Part shown: positions 1-6,352 of the stretch, one piece after another | Position numbering within the stretch: the stretch's first letter is position 1 | How the letters are laid out: every line of letters starts with the position of its first letter | Source of the DNA: Kallotenue papyrolyticum | GTDB lineage: Bacteria > Chloroflexota > Chloroflexia > Chloroflexales > Kallotenuaceae | DNA length: 64,000 nucleotides | Assembly: GCF_000526415.1 (NCBI RefSeq) | Contig: NZ_JAGA01000002.1 | Span: forward strand, 516,001-580,000 | Direction of reading: 5' to 3' | Notes under the pieces: generated by a model | What the model was told of the DNA's origin: nothing | The model's input: the letters and a program-made list of their open reading frames with translations, nothing else | The model's database searches: none | Translations under genes and position numbers: made by a program

Positions 1-159
1 GCAGCCATCCATCTGTTGCGCGATCGCGCCCTGTGGCAGCGCCAGTCGGCGCATGGGCCGCGCCTGGCGGCCCTGTTTCGCTCGGAGGTGATCGCCCAGC
101 AGTTGTTGGAGGCCTATCGTGCGCTGCTTGGCGCGGCCTCAGCCAGCGGCTCAAGCTGA
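1..159 (+). CDS. Glycosyltransferase (GT4-like), C-terminal fragment
   Basis: An open frame enters from the left edge and stops with TGA at 157-159; 52 codons are visible. The peptide has LLRD, an amphipathic stretch ending FRSEVIAQQLL, and then EAYRALL. This is the helix pattern normally found at the end of GT4 (group 1) glycosyltransferases, where the last helix crosses back over the N-terminal domain. No catalytic residues lie inside the window, so the assignment rests only on this tail and on the polytopic envelope-glycosylation-like genes that follow. Its last 46 bases overlap convergently with the end of the gene on the minus strand. It could be another protein with a similar C-terminal helix. 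Confidence 0.5.
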   Translation, partial: AAIHLLRDRALWQRQSAHGPRLAALFRSEVIAQQLLEAYRALLGAASASGSS

Positions 160-2285
160 AGATCGGTGAAGGACAGGCTGATCGGCCGTGGAGTGGGTTC
201 GTGACTCGGGCTTGAGCGGCTGATCAGGCGTAGGCGATGCTCGCCGGGTGGCAGCGTCAGGTGTAGCTTGAGCGTACGCTGCACGGGAGTCGCCTGCGTG
301 GTCAGCCATACTCGGCCATCGATGCTAAGCTGAAACGGGCGAGGTGTGTCAAAACTGACAAGGGTGAGGCGGATTTCGACCGGCTGGGATGTGGTGTGGG
401 GATTAACCAGATACAGCTCGGCCTGATCAGCCATCCAGCGCCAACGGCGTGTGCGATCCTGTTCGAGGTCGTACCACCCGCTGCCTAAGAGGAGAAAAGG
501 TTGGGGATGTGCGAGCGGTGGAAGCTGGTACACGCAAAGGGTGGTGTCGTGGTAGGTGGGTTGGAGATCGGGATACAATCGATGTAACACATCGATAATG
601 CGTTGTTCGGCAGATGGTGTCAGCTTCGTGCGGCGCAGCACAACAGTTTGTAGATCATAAAATGCGAAGGCCTGGCGCGCGGCAGCGAGTTGGTCGAGAA
701 TATCCGGTGTATCGCGTAGCAATCCCCTTGCCACATCTGTTTGTGTGAGGGTTGCTTGCTGTGCCAGCCACAGATCGAAGAGGCCGGGCACATGCTCCAG
801 AAAGGGGTAGTCTGGGGCGCGCGCCACAAACCCGCCGATGATCGGGCGCCCATGCACCAGTTGATGGCGCAGCGTATCGGTGCCTTCGGTCTCGATCGGC
901 AGATCGATGATCGCGCCCGACTGGCCCGCGAGCGTGGCGATCGCCGGATGGCTTTGCCAGGCGATCGCCGGCGCGGGCACGGCCACATACTCCGCGATCA
1001 GCAGCGCGACGGCGGCCAGCGCCAGCCACTGCCGGCCGCGTGCCAGCAGCCAGCGCAGCCCGGCACCGGCCAGCAGGATCAGTCCGGGCAGGGCCACCAC
1101 GATGAAATGGTTGGGACGGCGCGCCAACGTCGCGCCCGGAAGCCAGCGCAGCAGTGCGAAGGGTAGTGGCAGACCGGTATCTACCCCGGCGACGCGCAGG
1201 CTCGGTCCCAGCGCCAGCAGCCCGGCGACCAGCGCGGTCAGCGCCCATGGCCAGAGTCGACGCCGGGCGACCCATGTTCCCAGCCCGGCCAGCGCCAGCA
1301 GGGTCAGGCCTGGCCCGATGACCCAGGCGCCGATATAGGGTGGGCGAATCTGCCGATTCCAGGCCTGGGCTTGTGCGCCCCACAGCGGATGCCAGGGACT
1401 GGGGAGCAGCCAGTCCAGCAGATCGGCGGCATGGTCGCCGGTCCATTCATGCCATACGTTGCCCCAACCCATAGCGCGCAGGCCAGGGAGTACGATGGGC
1501 AGCAGCACCAGACTGCCGGTGCCTGCCACGAGGATCACTGCTCGGCACGCTCGCCAGAGACGATTGCTGTGGCGGAGTGCTGCCAGATGCAGGACAACCC
1601 ACAGCGCGCTCCACACTGCCACGAACAGGGCGCAGTACCAGCTTGTCAGCGCCACAGCGGCAAAGAGCCCGCCGGCGCTGACCGCAAACCAGGGCGTGTG
1701 TCGTTCCAGCGTTAGCACCAGGGCCAGCATGTAGAACGGAATCCACTGCAGCGCGATCCATTCAAGCTGGCCATCCATCAGTTTGGTGATGTGGAAGGGC
1801 GTAAAGGCGAAGAGCGCACCGGCGAGCAGTGCCAGCGCACGGTGGCGCAGCACGTGCCAGGCCAGCAGATACATGCCCAGGCCGCTGAGCACAAAACCCA
1901 ACAGCACAGCGGTGTTGTAGGCGGCAATCGGTCCGCCCAGCCACTGCACCGGCAGCGTCAACAGCCCGTTGGTGATGTTCAGCGTCTGGAGGTAGAGGCC
2001 GACACCGCTGGGATAGAACAGCATCTGCGTAACAAAGGGGTTCTCGCCCCGCTCCAGCGCGGTGCGCACCCACCACAGATTCCAGACGTTTTGCCAGCCA
2101 TCCACCGCGGCGATCGGGCCGCCGGGAATGGCGCGATCGAAGACGGGCAGCACGCGCGCCAGCAGTAGGCCGGTGAGCAGGGTGTAGAGGCCGCCAGCCA
2201 TCAGCAGCGGATGCCAACCGCGCCGCATGCGGCGCTGCTGCTGCGTGGCGTGGCGCGCGCTTGGTAGTTGGCGATCACCACACAT
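114..2285 (-). CDS. Polytopic membrane protein, GT-C glycosyltransferase-like
   Basis: A 723-residue integral membrane protein. About a dozen hydrophobic helices fill residues 20-450, followed by a hydrophilic C-terminal region (about 480-723) likely outside the membrane. An early acidic loop (AVDGWQNVWNLWW) and FYPSGVGLYLQTL between the first helices resemble the first-loop catalytic region of GT-C fold transferases that use lipid-linked sugars. I infer a role in transferring sugars to envelope glycans; donor and acceptor cannot be told. The start is uncertain: ATG at 2285 or ATG at 2228 (MRRGW), neither with a clear ribosome site. An extended -10 (TGGTACAAT, read on the minus strand) lies at 2334-2339. 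The 3' end overlaps the convergent fragment at 1-159. Confidence 0.6.
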   Translation of the reverse strand: MCGDRQLPSARHATQQQRRMRRGWHPLLMAGGLYTLLTGLLLARVLPVFDRAIPGGPIAAVDGWQNVWNLWWVRTALERGENPFVTQMLFYPSGVGLYLQTLNITNGLLTLPVQWLGGPIAAYNTAVLLGFVLSGLGMYLLAWHVLRHRALALLAGALFAFTPFHITKLMDGQLEWIALQWIPFYMLALVLTLERHTPWFAVSAGGLFAAVALTSWYCALFVAVWSALWVVLHLAALRHSNRLWRACRAVILVAGTGSLVLLPIVLPGLRAMGWGNVWHEWTGDHAADLLDWLLPSPWHPLWGAQAQAWNRQIRPPYIGAWVIGPGLTLLALAGLGTWVARRRLWPWALTALVAGLLALGPSLRVAGVDTGLPLPFALLRWLPGATLARRPNHFIVVALPGLILLAGAGLRWLLARGRQWLALAAVALLIAEYVAVPAPAIAWQSHPAIATLAGQSGAIIDLPIETEGTDTLRHQLVHGRPIIGGFVARAPDYPFLEHVPGLFDLWLAQQATLTQTDVARGLLRDTPDILDQLAAARQAFAFYDLQTVVLRRTKLTPSAEQRIIDVLHRLYPDLQPTYHDTTLCVYQLPPLAHPQPFLLLGSGWYDLEQDRTRRWRWMADQAELYLVNPHTTSQPVEIRLTLVSFDTPRPFQLSIDGRVWLTTQATPVQRTLKLHLTLPPGEHRLRLISRSSPSHEPTPRPISLSFTDLQLEPLAEAAPSSAR

Positions 2286-2333
2286 GGTCGAACGATCGGA
2301 ACCTGCCAGGCTGATACAGTCGAACGAGGCTGC

Positions 2334-2342
2334 ATTGTACCA
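2334..2342 (-). promoter_or_regulatory. Extended -10 promoter of the GT-C-like gene
   Basis: On the minus strand the sequence reads TGG TACAAT, an extended -10 element. Transcription would begin near 2327, about 40 bases before the ATG at 2285. Confidence 0.45.
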
Positions 2343-2368
2343 TCGCGCGAGGCCGGTATGCCGGCGGT

Positions 2369-2397
2369 TTGCCGATCATAGAGGGGCCTGGTATAAT
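2369..2397 (+). promoter_or_regulatory. Strong housekeeping promoter of the leader RNA
   Basis: TTGCCG (2369-2374) and a perfect TATAAT (2392-2397) are separated by exactly 17 bases. This is the best consensus promoter in the left half of the window. The predicted start is near 2404, about 300 bases upstream of the next start codon (2707), so a long untranslated leader is made. Confidence 0.65.
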
Positions 2398-2403
2398 TGG
2401 CGC

Positions 2404-2605
2404 GCTTTTGATGGGCGTGCCTGGTGATGGATCATCAGGCGGACATGCCGTACACTGCTAACGGCGAGCGCTCTCGGTACCAAACTGTAGCTTGGAGAGG
2501 GGCCTAGCAGGCCGGGATGTCTCCTGAGGAGATTATGTTCGTTGACCGGGTACAGCCCTGCTCCCCTTCAACGGCTCGAGGACGACCCAAGGCGTGCCTC
2601 CCCCG
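2404..2605 (+). ncRNA. Candidate structured leader RNA or small RNA
   Basis: No reading frame is supported here, but complementary segments are ordered as in a folded RNA. GGCGUGCC near 2411-2418 can pair with a second GGCGUGCC near 2591-2598 (the octamer is self-complementary with two G-U pairs), closing the fold. Inside lie a hairpin around 2411-2448 (GGCGUG with CAUGCC), a hairpin near 2471-2500 (CUCU/AGAG with inner CCAA/UUGG), GGCC-UAGCA-GGCC, UCUCC-UGA-GGAGA near 2520-2532, and CGUUGA/UCAACG enclosing GGG-UACAG-CCC near 2539-2573. I do not recognise a known riboswitch family. It may be a cis-regulator of the gene at 2707 or an independent RNA of about 200 nt (6S-like in size). Confidence 0.4.
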
Positions 2606-2706
2606 CTTATGAGCGTTGCGCCCCGATATGCTCTACCCATGTCGCGACGACGCCCTGATGCGTCATGTACCACGCTGTACGAACCTGTGAGGAAAGGAGC
2701 GCCGTG

Positions 2707-4044
2707 ATGAAATCACTGTACGCTACGTTGGCCGCGCTGTTGCTGCTGGCCGCGCTGCTCGTTCCGGCGGCCCGTCTACAGGCTGCGCCGCCTTTACCAG
2801 TGTTGGTTGAAGAGGGGGTGCTCTCGGGTAATGAGAACAACAAGCTGCCAAGCGTAGCGACCGGTAACGGTCGGGTATACCTCACCTGGTCCGTGAATAA
2901 CGGCATCTATGAGGTCGATCGCCAGGAGGAGACCGGCGTTTTTGGTCGGGAGAATCTCGGCTCGAATAACGGCAATCCCACCTACTTCAATGCCGCGGTT
3001 GCGGTTGGCGCTGACGGTACCGAGCATGTTGCCTGGATCAGTGGTGGCAACATCGTGTATCGCCGCCAGGCGCGTGGGCAGCCCTGGACAGAGACGCGCG
3101 CGATTGCCAACGCGGCTAGCTTTGCCAACAACCTTGATATTGCCGTGCAGGGCGTGAATCGCGTCTTTGTGATCTGGCGCGATACTGCTCCTTATGATGG
3201 TGCATTGTTTTATATCTATTCGCCCGACGGCGGCAATACCTGGTCGCAACGCATCCAGATCAATCTGCCGGAAGGGTCCTATGCGGGTATTCCCCATATT
3301 GCCGCCGGTCCCGAGGGTAAGCCGGTGATGATGACCTACACCGGCAAAGACAAAGGCATTGTCTATGCCGGTGAGTGGAACGGGCAGAACTTCAACATCG
3401 TCTGCGTGAGCTGTTTCCGCTTCGGCGGCAAGAGTGACTTTTTCAACCCATCGATCACGGTGACGCCCGCGGGGCGGCCCTATGTCATCTGGCGTGCGGT
3501 CGGTGGCGGGATCTTTTTTGCTGAGCGCCAAGCGAATGGTTCCTGGGGCGTTGCCCGCATCTCTTCGCACCTGGCGCCCAACTACACCTATAGCGTTGCC
3601 ATTGCCGCTGACGCGGCGAATAACGTCCATATGGCCTGGATCGCCCGCGAAACCGAGAAAGGCTCCCCCAGCGTCTGGTACACGGTTCGCAATCGTGATG
3701 GCGAATTTGCCACGCCGATCGCTGTGTCGCGTGATGGTGGTGCATTCAAGTCAGGGGTTGATATCGCCGCTACAGCGTTGTACGACCGAGTGGTTGCGCA
3801 TATTGCCTGGGAGTCGTTCAGCAACGGCCAATTCATTCGCTATGCCCGTGTCCAGACGGGCGGTATTGGCTGTGTCGGTGCGCAGCAGGCAGTGCAGACT
3901 GCGGCTCCACGCGAGATCCTCACGCCGCAGGTCGTGCCGCAGGCCGAGTTGGATGCGCAGCTCGAAGCCGCCCTCGAAGCGGCGCAGGATGGACAACGGA
4001 TCTATCTGCCGATCATTTTCAACCAGCGTTCGTTCTGCTCCTAA
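2707..4044 (+). CDS. Secreted beta-propeller-like (BNR/sialidase-type) protein
   Basis: A 445-residue exported protein. The ATG at 2707 follows AGGAAAGGAG, and the first 26 residues form a signal peptide (MKSLYATLAALLLLAALLVP, cleavage after LQA). The mature part has repeated short beta motifs with VYLTWSV, EHVAWISGG, RVFVIWRD, PDGGNTWSQ, PYVIWRAV, VHMAWIAR and AHIAWESF, spaced about 50 residues. These are typical of six-bladed sialidase/BNR-like propellers, with an Asp-box-like S/T-x-D-GG-x-TW at 'SPDGGNTW'. No sialidase catalytic arginine triad or tyrosine can be assigned confidently, so enzymatic activity is not claimed. The C-terminus carries a short IYLPIIF motif followed by NQRSFCS. Expression probably comes from the promoter at 2369 through the structured leader. 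Confidence 0.6.
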   Translation: MKSLYATLAALLLLAALLVPAARLQAAPPLPVLVEEGVLSGNENNKLPSVATGNGRVYLTWSVNNGIYEVDRQEETGVFGRENLGSNNGNPTYFNAAVAVGADGTEHVAWISGGNIVYRRQARGQPWTETRAIANAASFANNLDIAVQGVNRVFVIWRDTAPYDGALFYIYSPDGGNTWSQRIQINLPEGSYAGIPHIAAGPEGKPVMMTYTGKDKGIVYAGEWNGQNFNIVCVSCFRFGGKSDFFNPSITVTPAGRPYVIWRAVGGGIFFAERQANGSWGVARISSHLAPNYTYSVAIAADAANNVHMAWIARETEKGSPSVWYTVRNRDGEFATPIAVSRDGGAFKSGVDIAATALYDRVVAHIAWESFSNGQFIRYARVQTGGIGCVGAQQAVQTAAPREILTPQVVPQAELDAQLEAALEAAQDGQRIYLPIIFNQRSFCS

Positions 4045-4133
4045 GCATCGGCATCGCTGCGGGCGGATCGTCGATCCAGACGGTCCGCCCTTGTGTATGG
4101 TGTTTGTCACGGACGTCAGGGAGCGGAATACGG

Positions 4134-4139
4134 TACAAT
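4134..4139 (+). promoter_or_regulatory. -10 element giving a near-leaderless start
   Basis: TACAAT ends 8 bases before the ATG at 4148. Initiation 7 bases downstream of the hexamer would put the 5' end at about 4146-4147, leaving practically no leader. No Shine-Dalgarno sequence precedes the ATG. Confidence 0.45.
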
Positions 4140-4147
4140 AGCCGGCG

Positions 4148-5617
4148 ATGCTTGGCTTGCGTAGAGTTCCCGTTGCGCGAACACGTCGCTTCGACCCTGG
4201 CGTGCTGGCGCTGCTGATCGTCGCCCTGCTGTTGCTGCCGGCCTGGACGCCGCGGCTGTACGCTACCGATTCGGTGCAGTACTACGCCTACCTGCGTTCG
4301 CTGCTCTTCGATGGCGACTTCAACTTCCTGAACGAGTATCAGCGCTTTCACGAACTCAATCCCCATGCCGGGATTGACCGTGCGCTGCTGCCCTGGCGCG
4401 ATCCGGCGACGGGGCAGTGGCGCAATCTTAATCCCACCACCGGCCTGCCGGTCAACATTGCGCCGGTCGGTTCGGCGATCCTGTGGGCGCCCGCGGTGTT
4501 GCTGGCGCATGCGGGCGTTGTGCTGGCGCGCGCGCTAGGCAGCAGCGTGCCTGCCGATGGCTATAGCCAGCCCTACATTGTAGCGGTTTGTCTGGCATCG
4601 TGGGCCTATGGGCTGCTAGGTGTGCTGCTCAGCTACCGCATCGCGCGGCGCTTGGTTGGCTCGTGGCCTGCCGCGCTGGCGACGCTGGTGTGTTGGTTGG
4701 CGTCGCCGGTGGTGTTCTACATGTACGTTTCGCCGGCCTGGTCGCACACCGCCAGCCTGTTCGCGACGACGCTGTTCATCTGGTACTGGCTGCGCGTGCG
4801 GCCCGCGCCCACGCCGGGCCAGTGGCTACTCCTGGGTGTGTTCGGCGGCCTGATGGTGCTGACGCGCGAGCAACTGGGGCTGTTTTTGTTGCTGCCGGCG
4901 CTGGATGCGCTGCGCGCCTATGGTTTGGCGCTCCGCGCGCGCGACTGGCCGACGCTGGCGCGCCTGGGGCGCAACCATCTGCTGTTTGTGCTGGTGCTGG
5001 CTGTGACGCTCCTGCCGCAGTTGGTGACCTACCGCGTGCTCAACGGGCACTGGGGGCCGGCCCGTACCGTAGCGCAGAAGTTCAACTGGCTCAGTCCGCA
5101 CTTCGTTGATACGCTGGTCGATCTGGGCCCCAGTCCGGTGACCGGTCGGATCCTGGCCCATGGCGCGCTGCTGTGGACGCCAGCGTGGGCGCTGGCGCTG
5201 CTTGGACTGCTGCTGTTCTGGCAGCGCCAGCGCTGGCTCGCCGCGTTACTGCTGCTCGCCGTGGTGGCGCAGGTCTGGATCAACGGCAGCTTCGGCACCA
5301 CTTGGCACCTCAGCGGCGCCTTTGGCTTTCGGCGTTTGATCGAGGCAACGCCGATCTTTGTGCTGGGCCTGGCCTGGCTGATCGAGCGGGTGCGCATGCC
5401 GCGCGTGGCCTGGAGCGCGCTGGCGCTGGCGTTGATCGCCTGGAACGTCGGACTGATCGCGCAGTGGACGATCACCTATCCGGAGCTGCGGCGCGGCCTG
5501 GTATGGGATGGCATGCTGCGCCGCCAACTGGCCGTGCCGGTGACGTTGCTTGAACAGGGTCGCGAGCTGTTGCACAACCGCGCCCAGTTCTACCAAAACG
5601 ACGGCGTCGATCGCTAG
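4148..5617 (+). CDS. Polytopic membrane protein, GT39-like (GT-C) glycosyltransferase
   Basis: A 489-residue membrane protein with roughly ten hydrophobic helices. After the first helix comes ATDSVQYYAYLRSLLFDGDFNF, an acidic first extracytoplasmic loop with D-S, Y-Y and D-G-D residues like the catalytic loop of protein mannosyltransferase/ArnT-type GT-C enzymes. APVGSAILWAPAVLLAHA and LTREQLGLF are other family-like elements. I infer transfer of a sugar from a polyprenyl-phosphate donor onto envelope glycans or proteins; the acceptor is unknown. It probably works with the other GT-C-like gene at 114-2285 and the GT2 polyprenyl-phosphate glycosyltransferase at 16448. The start chosen sits directly after a -10 hexamer with no ribosome site, so the mRNA may be leaderless. 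Confidence 0.6.
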   Translation: MLGLRRVPVARTRRFDPGVLALLIVALLLLPAWTPRLYATDSVQYYAYLRSLLFDGDFNFLNEYQRFHELNPHAGIDRALLPWRDPATGQWRNLNPTTGLPVNIAPVGSAILWAPAVLLAHAGVVLARALGSSVPADGYSQPYIVAVCLASWAYGLLGVLLSYRIARRLVGSWPAALATLVCWLASPVVFYMYVSPAWSHTASLFATTLFIWYWLRVRPAPTPGQWLLLGVFGGLMVLTREQLGLFLLLPALDALRAYGLALRARDWPTLARLGRNHLLFVLVLAVTLLPQLVTYRVLNGHWGPARTVAQKFNWLSPHFVDTLVDLGPSPVTGRILAHGALLWTPAWALALLGLLLFWQRQRWLAALLLLAVVAQVWINGSFGTTWHLSGAFGFRRLIEATPIFVLGLAWLIERVRMPRVAWSALALALIAWNVGLIAQWTITYPELRRGLVWDGMLRRQLAVPVTLLEQGRELLHNRAQFYQNDGVDR

Positions 5618-5859
5618 GAGGCGTTGGAGACACGGAGACCAGGAGAGCGGGACCCGCTGGTTGCTCCCCGGGTTTGGCCGATCTCCGAAACGCTGCTGGT
5701 TTGGCGGGCAGGCGCCCTGCTCTCGCGGCGCGCGCGTATTTTGGAGTGCGGAAGCCATGCTTCCGCGGCGCCCGGCAGGGCGCCAGGGCAACGGACGAAT
5801 TCTGCTACGACACATCGAGGGTGTCACAACCAGGGTCACCGGCGCGTGGGGCGCGGGGC

Positions 5860-6018
5860 GCGCCAGCATGGCTGGCGCACTCCAAAACACCCTGTGGTGG
5901 GAGGGCGCCAGGGTGCTGCGGGATTTGGGCGAGCGCCGGTATTGCATGCATTATGGAGTGCAGGCGCCCTGCTCTCGCGGCGCCCGGCAGGGCGCCAGTC
6001 ATACCCGCGGTTGTTCGT
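5860..6018 (+). repeat. 159-bp direct repeat, copy A
   Basis: Starts with GCGCCAGCATGGCTGGCGC (a palindrome) and ends with CGGTTGTTCGT. It matches copy B at 6064-6222 base for base by eye, with a period of 204. Confidence 0.85.
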
Positions 6019-6063
6019 CGGCAACATCAGGTTGGCGGAGGATCGGTGGTTGACTGGCGCGCC

Positions 6064-6222
6064 GCGCCAGCATGGCTGGCGCACTCCAAAACACCCTGTG
6101 GTGGGAGGGCGCCAGGGTGCTGCGGGATTTGGGCGAGCGCCGGTATTGCATGCATTATGGAGTGCAGGCGCCCTGCTCTCGCGGCGCCCGGCAGGGCGCC
6201 AGTCATACCCGCGGTTGTTCGT
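6064..6222 (+). repeat. 159-bp direct repeat, copy B
   Basis: Identical by eye to copy A (5860-6018). The spacers after the two copies differ but both contain GGTGGTTGACTG, so the duplicated unit once may have been longer. A third, truncated copy of its first 24 bases is at 6277-6300. Confidence 0.85.
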
Positions 6223-6276
6223 GGACAGCATCACGGTGACGTCGGGCCGGTGGTTGACTGACGCGCGGGGCGCGCC

Positions 6277-6300
6277 GCGCCAGCATGGCTGGCGCACTCC
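6277..6300 (+). repeat. Truncated third copy of the repeat start
   Basis: The 24 bases match the first 24 bases of copies A and B, including the palindrome around CCAGCATGGCTGG and the ACTCC flank, then diverge. Confidence 0.75.
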
Positions 6301-6352
6301 ACAAAACCTTGTGGCGCGCACGCCAAAAACTCCTGTCGCCTTCTCCGTAGTG

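Larger units (their letters stand above)
5618..6352. repeat. Non-coding repeat block with REP-like hairpins
   Basis: These 735 bases contain no convincing gene; the open frames here are repetitive and rich in Arg, Pro, Ala and Gly. The block is built from palindromic units carrying GGAGTGC next to a stem, such as GCCAGCCATGCTGGC or GGAAGCCATGCTTCC, and a second stem type GCAGGCGCCCTGC...GGCAGGGCGCC. The copies sit near 5709-5785, 5860-5886, 5953-5996, 6064-6090, 6157-6200 and 6277-6300, in both orientations. Such arrays between genes resemble REP/BIME elements that are moved by RAYT-type transposases, but no transposase is present here. Confidence 0.7.

Noticed and set aside
2460-2500. T-box or other riboswitch sequence in the leader at 2404-2605
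   Set aside because: GGTACC here lacks the AAxxTGGNACC context and no terminator with a T run follows; no other known riboswitch core matches.
5860-6222. CRISPR-like repeat array
   Set aside because: Units are 159 bp with palindromic cores and only two copies; no short regular repeats or spacers.
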